Below, piece by piece: positions 36,776 to 46,481 of a stretch of 64,000 bases of DNA. The notes beneath the pieces are model-generated. The model searched no databases. It was not told where the DNA came from and worked only from the letters and a program-made list of their open reading frames with translations. Both the position numbers and the translations under genes were made by a program. This stretch comes from Brachyspira sp949287565. Lineage in GTDB: Bacteria; Spirochaetota; Brachyspiria; Brachyspirales; Brachyspiraceae. Within the stretch, counting starts at the first letter, position 1, and each line of letters begins with the position of its first letter. The stretch is taken from NCBI RefSeq assembly GCF_036997615.1, contig NZ_JAWLQA010000015.1; one strand, written 5' to 3'.

Positions 36776-37156
36776 TTATGCCATTATTAATTGTCCATTA
36801 TTTTTTATGCATATTTCTAAAGAGTTAGTTAATTTTACTTTGTAGAACTCTATTCTTTTGCTGATTTCAAATACATAAACATTATTGTATTTTTTCATTA
36901 TATTTTTAATTTTGCTAGCTATATTCTTTGGAAGTATATTTTCAGATAGTTTATCGTCGCTGCTTATATAGTTCCAAGCACCATTTTTGTCAAAGTTGAT
37001 ATAAGTTCCGTTACTTAATTTGATTTCATACTGATCCTTTACTTTATCAATATAAACGATTTTAGCTTTGCTGTAATTAGAAGCTATAAATCTTCTGATA
37101 TTTTCAGGAAGTTGGCTAGGTGTAATTTTAATAAAAAGGTTTAAGCTGTTAGTCAT
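36776..37156 (-). CDS. Small PepSY-like protein
   Basis: 126 residues with two similar halves of the form 'LPENIRRFIASNYSKAKIVYI ... YEIKLSNGTYINFDKNGAW' and 'LPKNIASKIKNIMKKYNNVYV ... YKVKLTNSLEICIKNNGQL', the pattern of PepSY-like/BLIP-like domains. Unusually there is no signal peptide, so it should be cytoplasmic. AAGGAG site at the start. A promoter with three upstream 11-bp direct repeats suggests it is controlled by an activator. Confidence 0.65.
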   Translation of the reverse strand: MTNSLNLFIKITPSQLPENIRRFIASNYSKAKIVYIDKVKDQYEIKLSNGTYINFDKNGAWNYISSDDKLSENILPKNIASKIKNIMKKYNNVYVFEISKRIEFYKVKLTNSLEICIKNNGQLIMA

Positions 37157-37204
37157 ATTGTATCTCCTTACAGTTAGTATTTGTAAATTCTCTTTACGTT
37201 TATA

Positions 37205-37232
37205 ATTATAGCAGAATGTAAAAATTAAGCAA
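37205..37232 (-). promoter_or_regulatory. Promoter of the PepSY-like gene
   Basis: Minus strand TTGCTT (37227-37232), 16-bp spacer, TATAAT (37205-37210). Confidence 0.65.
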
Positions 37233-37238
37233 TATTTA

Positions 37239-37266
37239 TTTACAAATAATTTACAATAAATTTACA
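37239..37266 (-). promoter_or_regulatory. Three 11-bp direct repeats just upstream of the -35 box
   Basis: TTTACA occurs at 37239, 37250 and 37261, exactly 11 bp apart, ending 6 bp from the -35 box. OmpR/PhoB-family regulators bind such 11-bp-spaced direct repeats; B. subtilis PhoP boxes are TTAACA-like. Background is AT-rich, so this is a candidate only. Confidence 0.45.
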
Positions 37267-37472
37267 AAACCAAACTAAAACTAGATAATGATAATACATA
37301 TTGTACATAAATAACGGGTAGTAATAGAATTAATGTAAAGTATATTTACAAATAATGTAGAATTGGCTGTAAATATGATATTTTAATATGAAAATTAGAA
37401 AGAAATTGGAAATTCTGTTTAAAAATTATAATTTTAGAATAAATATATTAACTTTTCTAGTTAAAAACTTTA

Positions 37473-37680
37473 TTTACATACCCCGCCCTTTATTCTTCAA
37501 GGCATTACTATGAAATTTTTACTTTATTTTGTTTTTTATGCTATTAGAAATTTTAGCTCCCACCCAAGCTTTATTTAATTTTAAAAATCTATTTAACGCA
37601 CGATTAACTTAACTTCATTTATGATTTTTATTGATAATTTAGAATCGTATTATATTTGTAAATTTATTCAGCGTGCGGTA
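37473..37680. repeat. Long palindromic repeat, left arm plus centre
   Basis: CATACCCCGCCCTTTATT at 37477, AGCTCCCACCCAAGC at 37556, TTTAACGCACG at 37592, CAGCGTGCGGTA ending at 37680. The right arm is missing; the DUF4234 stop follows at 37708. The rest of this 550-bp gap holds the PepSY promoter and A/T-rich sequence. Confidence 0.75.
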
Positions 37681-37707
37681 CAGATGTTATAAAATAAGTA
37701 AATATTT

Positions 37708-38100
37708 TTATTGTATACTACTCTCTGAATCATTATCTGAATATTTAGTGAAAATAATATTAAGTTTAGATTGAAGAGCTATAATAGAATAAATATATCC
37801 AAACGGTATAAATAGAAGTATAGCCAAAACGGCGGCACTTTCACCATAACTGTCTAGTTCTGCTTTTTTGCTCATATCATTAAAAACTATTGTTCCATAT
37901 TTATAAAACCAATATACAGTGAATAATCCGCATGTTATTATTGATAAAACAAGAGCCAATGTTGGATTAATATATTCTTGTTCCATATAATTATTAACAT
38001 CATTTGTTGTAGCATAAATCCAATAAATAAGATATATACCGCATGTTACTATTGATAAAATTGCTATAGTTAATAATGATTTAGCTTGAAAATTATTCAT
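37708..38100 (-). CDS. DUF4234-like membrane protein
   Basis: 130 residues with three or four membrane helices. Conserved-looking starts of two repeated units, SIVTCGIYLIYWIY and SIITCGLFTVYWFYK, fit DUF4234 proteins (function unknown). No cotranscribed partner seen. Weak ribosome binding site. Confidence 0.75.
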   Translation of the reverse strand: MNNFQAKSLLTIAILSIVTCGIYLIYWIYATTNDVNNYMEQEYINPTLALVLSIITCGLFTVYWFYKYGTIVFNDMSKKAELDSYGESAAVLAILLFIPFGYIYSIIALQSKLNIIFTKYSDNDSESSIQ

Positions 38101-38269
38101 AAATATATTCGCTTATAAAATATTTTTATTTAGTTTAATATATAAAAATGTATAAGTCAATTATAATTTTTATTATTAATAATGAAAAATTCTAAATAAA
38201 TTCCGCTTGCAATGTTATATATATTATAGTATCATATAGTATAATATAATTATGTTAATATGGTGATAA

Positions 38270-40654
38270 ATGTTTAAGAAAAAAAATAAAGATAATGTGG
38301 TAAAGAAGAAAAAATCAAAATTAAAGAAATTTATATTAACTATTTTTATAGTATGTTTATTCATATCCGTTACAGTAGGTATAATAGGTATTTACTTTGT
38401 CGGAGGCGTATATAAAGACTGGGTAGCCAGAAGAGATCAAAGTATGGCTATGCTTGAAGAATACTATGATATAATAGTTATAAGAGGTAATGAAAAAAGG
38501 ATAAGATATTTCAATCCTTTAAATCCTTTCGGAGATTCTCCTCCTACAAAGATATACGATAGAAATAATATATTAATAGGTGAGTATATGCCTCCAGCCT
38601 ATGAGGTTGTTAATGTTGATGATATTAACCCTCTTTTGGAACAGACATTGCTTTTAATGGAGGATCAGAAATTCTATTCGCATAAAGGTATTAACTATTT
38701 CAGAACAGCTTATCTAGGTATTAGAACTATTTTAACAAGAAAAATAATAGGCGGAGGTTCTACACTTACTCAGCAATTGGCCAAATTATTATTCACTAAA
38801 AGCGAAAGAACTATAGAAAGAAAACTTTTTGAAATGTTTGCAGCAAGAGAGATAGAGCAGAAATATACTAAGAAAGAAATTTTGGCTATGTATTTCAATA
38901 CAGTTTATCTCGGTGATGGAAACTACGGATTTGAAGCTGCAGCCAATCATTATTTCAATAAGCCTTTAAGACAATGCAGACTATTGGAATATGCTATATT
39001 AGTTGGTATGCTTCCTAACCCTACATATTATTCTATAGTTAATAATCCGGATAACAGCAGAAAAAAAGTAGAGCAGATATTATCAAGACTTGTAAAAAAT
39101 AAGATCATAGATAAAGAAACTATGGAAGCTGAGCTTGCTTTATTTGATAAAGAGTATACTAATATCAATAAGCAAGTTAAAGGTGCCCAATGGAAAATGA
39201 CAGTCAATAGAGCACCTTATGTTAATGAATATGTAAGACAAGAATTATTAAATTATTTTAATAAAGATGAGCTTGCATTATCTGGGCTTAAAATATATAC
39301 AACAGTAAATGAAAGATATTACAGAGTAGCTGATTCTGTTATGAAAGAAAATATAAGAAAATTACAATCTAGTTCTTCAAACAGAAGTTATCAGGGGGCA
39401 ATGGTATCAATAGACCCAAAAACAGGCGGAGTGCTTGTGATGATAGGGGGAGATGGATACACATTGCAAAATCAATTTAACAGAGCAGTACAGGCAAAAA
39501 GACAAATAGGCAGTGTAATTAAACCTTTTATATATTTGTATGCATTTGAAGGCGGAGCACAGCCTTTTTCTACTATGCTAGATACAAATTACAGTTATCC
39601 TCAGGGTACAGGAAAGCCTGCATATTCACCTAGAAATTTTGACAGAAGGTATAGAGGCGAAATAACTTTAGAAACAGCATTATCAAAATCTATTAATACA
39701 ATAGCTGTGAAATTATTAAATGATATAGGACTTTCTTATTTTATAGAACATTCAAGGGAATTTTTTGGAGAAAATGCTTATATACCGAATGCTTTATCTA
39801 TAGGTTTAGGAACTATGGAGATGAGTCCGCTTGATTTGGCTTCTGCTTATAGTGCATTGGCTAATGGCGGTGTTAAATATGAACCTTATATAGTAGATAA
39901 AATAATTGATATGGACGGTAATGAACTTAGCGTTACAGCTTTAGTTGATAGAACACCTCATAAAATAAGTGCAACATCTCCGTCATCTTATTATTTTTTA
40001 AATACTACTTTACAGAAAGTAATAGCACCAGGTGGAACAGCATATAGAAGTGCTAATACTTATGGATTTAAATATCCTTCATATTCAGCAAAAACAGGTA
40101 CTACAAGCGAACATAGAGATAACTGGTTTGCTGCATATAATGATGAAATAGTGACAATTACTTGGATAGGAAGCGATAGAAATGATTTACTTCCAAATAA
40201 TGTTACAGGAGGAGCTACCACTGCTTTAGCTACATTTCAATATCTTGATGCTATAACTCCATCATCTAAAAGAGAATTTAATTGGCCGGTTCCTAATGAT
40301 GTATTAATAGTTGAGATTTGTCAGGATTCAGGACTTCCTAGAAATCATACTTGTGTAAATGTAGCACCGCTTACAGTAGGAGGAAATGTTGATTTATCTA
40401 CTCAATGTCCTATAGATCATATTAGAACAGGTACTCCTAAAAATGAAGCAACTAATGATTCTATGATGGAAGATGAGGGAGATTTTTATTATACTCCTTT
40501 AGATGAAAATAGTAACAGCTATGATAGTAATCAAAACAATAATACTCAAAACAACAATATACAAAACAATAATCAAAATAATAACAATAATAATATATAC
40601 TTACTTCCTGAAGATAATATAGAAGATCCTAGTTTAGGAAATATAAGAAGTTAA
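38270..40654 (+). CDS. Class A penicillin-binding protein (PBP1A family)
   Basis: 794 residues. Basic N-terminus, TM anchor (about 21-45), GT51 glycosyltransferase domain with catalytic Glu131 in LMEDQKFYSHKG and GGGSTLTQQLAK, then the transpeptidase domain: Ser415 in GSVIKPF (SxxK), SKSIN (SxN) and Lys608 in AKTGTT. It polymerises and cross-links peptidoglycan in the periplasm. The tail after residue ~735 is a low-complexity Asn/Gln stretch (NQNNNTQNNNIQNNN and more) unusual for the family. Ends in a hairpin terminator. Confidence 0.95.
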   Translation: MFKKKNKDNVVKKKKSKLKKFILTIFIVCLFISVTVGIIGIYFVGGVYKDWVARRDQSMAMLEEYYDIIVIRGNEKRIRYFNPLNPFGDSPPTKIYDRNNILIGEYMPPAYEVVNVDDINPLLEQTLLLMEDQKFYSHKGINYFRTAYLGIRTILTRKIIGGGSTLTQQLAKLLFTKSERTIERKLFEMFAAREIEQKYTKKEILAMYFNTVYLGDGNYGFEAAANHYFNKPLRQCRLLEYAILVGMLPNPTYYSIVNNPDNSRKKVEQILSRLVKNKIIDKETMEAELALFDKEYTNINKQVKGAQWKMTVNRAPYVNEYVRQELLNYFNKDELALSGLKIYTTVNERYYRVADSVMKENIRKLQSSSSNRSYQGAMVSIDPKTGGVLVMIGGDGYTLQNQFNRAVQAKRQIGSVIKPFIYLYAFEGGAQPFSTMLDTNYSYPQGTGKPAYSPRNFDRRYRGEITLETALSKSINTIAVKLLNDIGLSYFIEHSREFFGENAYIPNALSIGLGTMEMSPLDLASAYSALANGGVKYEPYIVDKIIDMDGNELSVTALVDRTPHKISATSPSSYYFLNTTLQKVIAPGGTAYRSANTYGFKYPSYSAKTGTTSEHRDNWFAAYNDEIVTITWIGSDRNDLLPNNVTGGATTALATFQYLDAITPSSKREFNWPVPNDVLIVEICQDSGLPRNHTCVNVAPLTVGGNVDLSTQCPIDHIRTGTPKNEATNDSMMEDEGDFYYTPLDENSNSYDSNQNNNTQNNNIQNNNQNNNNNNIYLLPEDNIEDPSLGNIRS

Positions 40655-40661
40655 AATAAAA

Positions 40662-40686
40662 AAGGGAGCTTTTTATAAGCTCCCTT
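40662..40686. terminator. Bidirectional terminator, PBP / GH16
   Basis: Stem AAGGGAGCTT / AAGCTCCCTT with a 5-nt loop and T/A runs on both sides, between convergent genes. Confidence 0.85.
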
Positions 40687-40729
40687 AATTAAATCTAATT
40701 TATATAATTTTTTCTTCTAAATTTCTATA

Positions 40730-42018
40730 TTACCATTGAACATCTCTATAATATTCGCATCCATTAGCACCTCGAGAATTATCAAGTATAGTATCTTTAT
40801 TAGGCATAACTTTAACCCAATCCACATCCATCCAAGTATCTAACCCTGCTTGAGCACCGCCTGCATATCCATCTTCTCCTCCGTTATTAGAATGAGATCT
40901 TCCTACTCCTACATTTATTATCATATAAAAAGCTGATTTATCAAGGAATGGATAATCTACAACACTTTTACCAGCTTTTAAATAAGGTTCTCTTCCTTTT
41001 TGTCCATCAACATACCAATATAGTCCTTCTTTAGTCCATTCCAAAGTATATGTATGCCAATCATTAATATTAGCAACTGCAGCTTTTCCTCCTTTTCCAC
41101 CTTTATATTCATCTGGATCATGTCCTACATGTATAGTTTGATCTACATTATTAGGATCTCCCCAAACATATTCTATGACATCTATTTCTCCGCCTGCAGC
41201 CCATTCTCTCCATAATGGCCTTTGCTGATCATCACCTCTAGCTGGCATTAACCATAGAGCAGGGAAAGGTCCTTTTTTTGTTTTCCTACTTGATTTTCTA
41301 TTCTAGCTCTGAACTCCACCTTACCATAAGTAAAGAAGAAAGGTTCTCTTCTCTTACTGTCTTCAGGAGCTTCATGAGTACCATATAAATGTGTTGTTTG
41401 CATACCGCTTCCTTTAGATGTACTGTCATCATCTCCTGTTTTTGTACCTCTCATATGAAGGTATTCTATATTTCCATCTTTTTTGAGTTCAAGATTTCTG
41501 AAACTTCCATTCATAGCATGATTCCAAGCAGATTTTCCTTTCCATGCTGCAACCCATTTTCCTTTCCAAGGTTCTAAATTTTCTGCTTGTTGAGCATTAG
41601 CAGGTAAAGGTTCATTTATACTGAACTCTTCATAAAATAAATAAGTTGTAATATCGCTTTTTTGATACAATATTTTTTCAGCACCTGAAGTTAAATCTAC
41701 AATAGTGATATCATAACCTGAACCAGGGTTTACATTTACTTTTTGACTAGGAGATGTAATTGGTACTGTAATATCTTTTCCCGCATTAGCAGTATCAGCA
41801 GTTATTTTTCCTTTAGCTCTGAATTCAATTCTGCTTCCGGTAAAACCTGATTCTTCAAAGTTGACAACTATGTATTTATCTTGTACTACTATGCTTTTGA
41901 ATATAGGATTTCCTGTAGGTCCTGTAGAACCTGATGCAGCTTTATTACATGATATAACAAGTATACCTGCCGATAATATAAATGAAAAAATAGAGATATA
42001 AATAAATATTTTTTTCAT
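40730..42018 (-). pseudogene. GH16 glycoside hydrolase lipoprotein, interrupted by a frameshift
   Basis: Start ATG at 42018 after a GGAG site; lipobox VISC at about residues 20-24. The first frame ends at 41248 shortly after KVEFRARIENQVGKQKK; the second frame continues PALWLMPARGDD, with the GH16 catalytic motif EIDVIEYV. The break is in a run of seven A (T at 41273-41279 on the plus strand); one more A restores a 429-residue protein. Both frames otherwise look healthy. It would cleave beta-1,3/1,4-glucans or galactans at the cell surface. The shift could be mutation, homopolymer phase variation, slippage or an assembly error. Confidence 0.85.
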
Positions 42019-42287
42019 ATACAACTCCGTTATTTATTTTATAATGAAAAGCTATCATATCTTTGTTAAAACTCAAACTATAAAATTACTGCATATATCT
42101 GGTAATTTCTATATAAAATGATAAAAATATATTTAAAAAATTTATTATTATTGATATAATTATCTGCTTGTATAAATAAAAAAAATAATTTTTTTGTTTT
42201 ATTTATGCAAAATTTTTTTTATTAATATAAAATATAATATATAATAATCGGTTATATTATTTATACGAGAAATTTTAAAGGATAAGT

Positions 42288-44135
42288 ATGATTAGTTTTT
42301 TTAAAACTCAATCCACAGAAGCCAGACGTGATTTAATACTTCATGGCCCTATTACTAATACATTGATAATGTTATCTATTCCTACTCTTATAATGAGTAT
42401 AGTTCAGTCTATGATACCATTAATGGACGGACTTTTTCTTAATAATGTTGCAGGTACTGTTATAGCAAGCAGCGTGCATTTTGCAGAACCTATAATCAAT
42501 ATGATGACAGCATTATCTCAAGGTTTGGGTGTTGCTGCTATGGCTATAGTAGGGCAGTATAATGGGCTAGGGGACTTTAAAAATGCGAAAAGAATATCCA
42601 CACAGATAGTTGTTATAGGCGTAATGTTTGGTATCGCCATGGGGCCTACTCTATATGTTGTAAGTATATTAGTATCTATGAATCTTCTTCCTAATATTAA
42701 AGAGAATGTATTTACATATTTATCTTTATACAGCTTTGTTATGCCTATGACATTTTTAGCTGCTTTATATAATGGTATAAAAAATGCTAATGGTAAACCG
42801 GAAGCCACTCTTATAAGAAGTATAATATTATTGCTTTTAAAAGTATTATTTAATTTTATATATGTTTATTTACTGCATTTAGGTGTAGTAGGAAGTGTAT
42901 TAGCTTCATTTTCAACTTATTCTATAGTAACAGTTTGGATGTATTATGATTTATTTATAAAAAAAGGAGATGATAAATTATCTCTAAAAAAGTTTAAATT
43001 TGATCCCAGCGTATTGAAAGAACTTATGATTATAGGTGTTCCTTCAATGCTTAATACATTTTTAACTAATTTCGGATTTTTTCTTATCAATACAGAGGTT
43101 GAAAAATATGGTGCTGCTGTATTAAACGGACAGGGTATATCTAATAATATAGTTAATATATGTTTCAATTTTACTGCTGCTTTTGGTTCTGCCGTTACTA
43201 CAATGGTTAGTATGAATATAGGTGCTAAGTATAATGATAAAGCTAGAAAGTCTTGTTATACAGGAATTATAATGTCGGTTATTACTTCTGTTGTTCTTAT
43301 AGCTATTATTATACCTCTTACGCCTCATCTTACTATATTATTTACTAGAGAAGCTGAGGATTTATATGTAGCTAATAAATCTCTTCCTATATTTGCTTTT
43401 GGTGTATTAGGTTTTGGTATAGCTATGGTTTCTCAGGGGGCTTTGATTGGACTTGGAAGAACTAGAATACCTCTTATAATAAGCATACTTAGAATATGGC
43501 TTTTAAGATTTATATTTATTCTTTTAACAAGCAAGTATTTGTCATATTGGTCAGTATTCTGGGGCAATTTATTTTCAAACACTATGGCTGGAGTAATAGC
43601 ACTTGCCATAATGTTAAGAGTACCTTGGGTTTCTGTTATTAATTTGAAGACACAAAATAGCCTTGTTTTAAGGACTAGATTATTTGTAGATTCTTTAGGG
43701 GCTAGATTATTCCCTAAAAATATTGGTAAGAGAAAAGATTATGTTCAGAAGATGAGAGAGAAATTAAGTAAAATAAAAGACCCTGTTAAACTTGTTTTGT
43801 TTAGAGAGAAAGAATTAGAAAAGATAGAGAGAATGCAGGAGAAAGAAGAGAGAGAAAGACAGAGAGAAGAAAAGAGAAAATTAGAGAGGGCAGAATGGAA
43901 AATGCAGCTTGAAGAGATGAAAGAATTGAGAGAGAAGAAAAATCAAGAACGTAAAGAGTATAATGAAAATAGGAAAAGAGAGAAAGAAGCTAAAAAATTA
44001 CAAATGAAGCAGGAAGTTCAGTCTAGAAGAGAGGCAAGACATAGATTAAGAGAAGAGAAAAAAATAGAAAGCCAAAAACGCAGAGAAGAGAGAATAAATT
44101 TAAGAAATAAAAATAATGATGCCAAAAATAATTGA
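42288..44135 (+). CDS. MATE-family transporter with a long charged C-terminal tail
   Basis: 615 residues. Residues 1-455 are a complete MATE transporter with about twelve helices (PLMDGLFLNNVAGT, ALSQGLGVAAMAIVGQYNG in the first half). From about residue 490 to the end the protein is a Lys/Arg/Glu-rich probable coiled coil (EKEERERQREEKRKLERAEW and on), cytoplasmic, not found in ordinary MATE proteins. AAAGGAT site before the start. IspD follows 14 bp downstream, so the two are probably cotranscribed. Confidence 0.85.
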   Translation: MISFFKTQSTEARRDLILHGPITNTLIMLSIPTLIMSIVQSMIPLMDGLFLNNVAGTVIASSVHFAEPIINMMTALSQGLGVAAMAIVGQYNGLGDFKNAKRISTQIVVIGVMFGIAMGPTLYVVSILVSMNLLPNIKENVFTYLSLYSFVMPMTFLAALYNGIKNANGKPEATLIRSIILLLLKVLFNFIYVYLLHLGVVGSVLASFSTYSIVTVWMYYDLFIKKGDDKLSLKKFKFDPSVLKELMIIGVPSMLNTFLTNFGFFLINTEVEKYGAAVLNGQGISNNIVNICFNFTAAFGSAVTTMVSMNIGAKYNDKARKSCYTGIIMSVITSVVLIAIIIPLTPHLTILFTREAEDLYVANKSLPIFAFGVLGFGIAMVSQGALIGLGRTRIPLIISILRIWLLRFIFILLTSKYLSYWSVFWGNLFSNTMAGVIALAIMLRVPWVSVINLKTQNSLVLRTRLFVDSLGARLFPKNIGKRKDYVQKMREKLSKIKDPVKLVLFREKELEKIERMQEKEERERQREEKRKLERAEWKMQLEEMKELREKKNQERKEYNENRKREKEAKKLQMKQEVQSRREARHRLREEKKIESQKRREERINLRNKNNDAKNN

Positions 44136-44149
44136 GAGAATGAATATTT

Positions 44150-44860
44150 ATGAATAATACAACTTTAATAATATTAATAGCTGGAAGCTCAAGAAGATTT
44201 GCCGGTAAAGTAAAAAAACAATTTATAAAGGTTGATAATAAGCCTATATTTATTCATACTCTTATAAATATGCTTAAATTTAATTTTAATAATGTTGTTT
44301 TAGTTAGTGCTGAAGAAGAGATAAAAAATATAAAAAAATATATAGAAAAAGAAGAGCTTATCAAAGAAAAAATAAAGAAGAATATGCATTATGTAAATGG
44401 CGGTAAAGAGAGAGTATATTCTGTATATAATGCTATGACTTTTTTGAATGAGCATAGAGAAGATATTAAAACAGATTATGTATTTATTCATGATGGCGTA
44501 AGACCTTTAGTGAAGAAAAAAGAAATTACATTATTGTATGAAACAGTTTTGAAATATGATGCTGCTATATTGGCTTCTAAGGTTGTAGATACAATTAAAA
44601 AGGTTAATGAAGATAAAACTATAACAGATACTATTGACAGAACTTATCTTTATAGAGCAGCCACTCCTCAGGGTTTTAAATTTGATAATTACATGAAAGC
44701 TATAGAAATGTATATAAATGATAAAGATGCTGGCTTAGTTACAGATGATGCTGAAATATACAGTAAATATTTAGGAGATGTAAAAATAGCTGAATGTTCC
44801 TCTGATAATATAAAGATTACTAATAGAGAAGATTTAGATATTTTTATAAAATTAAGATAA
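44150..44860 (+). CDS. ispD: 2-C-methyl-D-erythritol 4-phosphate cytidylyltransferase
   Basis: 236 residues. CTP-binding N-terminus LIAGSSRRFAGKVKKQFIKV, FIHDGVRPLV, AATPQGFKF and TDDAEIYSKYLGDVKI match IspD. It makes CDP-methylerythritol in the non-mevalonate isoprenoid pathway. Close to the MATE stop (14 bp). The glycine loop is SSRRFAG instead of the common GxGxRxG, but the later motifs are good. Confidence 0.9.
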   Translation: MNNTTLIILIAGSSRRFAGKVKKQFIKVDNKPIFIHTLINMLKFNFNNVVLVSAEEEIKNIKKYIEKEELIKEKIKKNMHYVNGGKERVYSVYNAMTFLNEHREDIKTDYVFIHDGVRPLVKKKEITLLYETVLKYDAAILASKVVDTIKKVNEDKTITDTIDRTYLYRAATPQGFKFDNYMKAIEMYINDKDAGLVTDDAEIYSKYLGDVKIAECSSDNIKITNREDLDIFIKLR

Positions 44861-44935
44861 AATCATATTAATTATTTGCTTTTTTTTTTATTAAATGGTA
44901 AAATTTTAATAATAAGTTATTAGGGGCAATATATT

Positions 44936-45484
44936 TTGAAGTGCAATATCTGTGGTAAAGAAAAAGCTGTATTATATATCCAAGAAATAATAGGTAATGA
45001 ACGCAGACAAATCCATATATGTAAAGAATGCGAAATGAATGGCAATATTATGGAAAAATGCCTAGAATTAGAGTTCAATAATATTGATACCATATTTCCT
45101 AATTATAAATCATTGCCTTCCAAAAAGAAGAAGAAAAAAACTCCGAATTCTAATAAAATATGCAAAGTTTGCGGGTATTCTTTAGATGATTTTCTAAAAA
45201 CAAATGTAGTATCTTGTCCTAAGTGCTATGAATATTTTAAATCAGAACTTAGCAAGCATATTAAAAAAATACATAGAGAAAATAAGCATATAGGAAAAAT
45301 ATCAAACAAGAATTTAACAAATAAAGATATAGAAGCTAAAATTAGTAAATACAGAGAAGAAATAGAACTTCTTATAAAAATAGAAAAATACGAAGAAGCT
45401 GCTTTGATAAGAGATAAATTAGAACATTTGAAAAAAGATTTAATATCTAAAAAAACTAAGAGCGAAAAAAAAGATGTCCGTTAA
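44936..45484 (+). CDS. mcsA: McsA-like zinc protein with UVR domain
   Basis: 182 residues from a TTG start with AGGGG upstream. Zinc site 1: Cys3, Cys6, Cys29, Cys32; zinc site 2: CKVCGYS ... CPKCYEYF; C-terminal UVR (UvrB/C) helical motif EIELLIKIEKYEEAALIRDK. In Firmicutes McsA activates the arginine kinase McsB and links it to ClpC. Its end overlaps the McsB-like start by 11 bp, as expected for a coupled pair. ctsR and clpC are not in the window. Confidence 0.88.
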   Translation: MKCNICGKEKAVLYIQEIIGNERRQIHICKECEMNGNIMEKCLELEFNNIDTIFPNYKSLPSKKKKKKTPNSNKICKVCGYSLDDFLKTNVVSCPKCYEYFKSELSKHIKKIHRENKHIGKISNKNLTNKDIEAKISKYREEIELLIKIEKYEEAALIRDKLEHLKKDLISKKTKSEKKDVR

Positions 45485-46481
45485 TAATACAGCAAATTGG
45501 ATATATAAAAAAGGTGAAGATGATAATATAGTATTATATTCTAAAATTTCAATTTATAGGAATTTAGATGATATTAGATTCTTTCACAATATGGATAAAG
45601 AAGATTTTAAAAATACAGAAAATATTTTAAAATCTAATATAGAAGAATTAAATCTTAATTTATCATATAGAAAATTAATTGATATTCCCGCCATTAACAT
45701 TAGAATGCTTATAGAAAATCTTACTATACCAAGCAATAAGAATATAGTACATGCATCATTATTCACAGATGAAGATGAGGATATATCTCTATTAATAAAT
45801 TCAAATGAGCATTTAGAAATTCAAACTATAGCAAGAGGATTAGAATTAGAGAATTGCTTTAATAAAGCTTATGAAATAGAGAGTTCTTTAGATCAGAAAA
45901 TTGATTTTGCTTATGATAATAAATTCGGATTTCTTACAAGTTCTCCAAATATAATTGGTACTGCAATGAGGGCTGAAGTTTGTGTGGCTGTGCCTTGCCT
46001 TGCTTGGAAAACTCCTGATAATATAGACTATATAATAAGCGAATGCAATAAAAAAGGGCTTGAAGTTAATTTAAAAAACGGAGTATTAAATATAAGCAAC
46101 AATATCATGATAGGGGTTACTGAAAAATTTATACTTGATACTATTATAGAAAAAGTTAAAGAAATATCCGAAAAAGAAAAGAAGATAAGAAACAGAATAA
46201 AAAAACTTGATAGAGTAAAAGCAGAAGATAGAATATATAGAAGTAATGCGGTATTATTGTCAGCGAGGTCATTAAAATATAGAGAACTTATCAATTATAG
46301 TTTATGGCTTAGATTGGGTATTTATTATGATATTATAGATAATATAAATTTGGATACTATATATTATATGGCATTTGTTGGAAAGAATGCTCATTTAAAG
46401 CATTTATATGAAAAGAGTAACTATTATAGAAATATAGATGAAATTAGAGCTAATGTTATAAGAGATATATTAAAAAAATAG
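45474..46481 (+). CDS. mcsB: McsB-like protein, catalytic site altered
   Basis: 335 residues aligning along the length of McsB protein-arginine kinases (DFAYDNKFGFLTSSPNIIGT, AEDRIYRSNAVLLSARSLKY). Key residues differ: the SSRIR nucleotide-binding motif is YSKIS (22-26), the catalytic NEEDH is NSNEH (109-113), and the Cys of LTSCP is Ser157. By comparison with remembered B. subtilis McsB, the kinase is probably weak or inactive, a possible pseudokinase or phosphoarginine-binding adaptor. Overlaps mcsA by 11 bp. Confidence 0.8.
   Translation: MSVNNTANWIYKKGEDDNIVLYSKISIYRNLDDIRFFHNMDKEDFKNTENILKSNIEELNLNLSYRKLIDIPAINIRMLIENLTIPSNKNIVHASLFTDEDEDISLLINSNEHLEIQTIARGLELENCFNKAYEIESSLDQKIDFAYDNKFGFLTSSPNIIGTAMRAEVCVAVPCLAWKTPDNIDYIISECNKKGLEVNLKNGVLNISNNIMIGVTEKFILDTIIEKVKEISEKEKKIRNRIKKLDRVKAEDRIYRSNAVLLSARSLKYRELINYSLWLRLGIYYDIIDNINLDTIYYMAFVGKNAHLKHLYEKSNYYRNIDEIRANVIRDILKK

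Noticed and set aside
40730..41248. Independent 172-codon gene starting MPARGDD
   Set aside because: It is the C-terminal part of the GH16 enzyme; its putative start lies inside the conserved PALWLMPAR segment and the shift is explained by one base.
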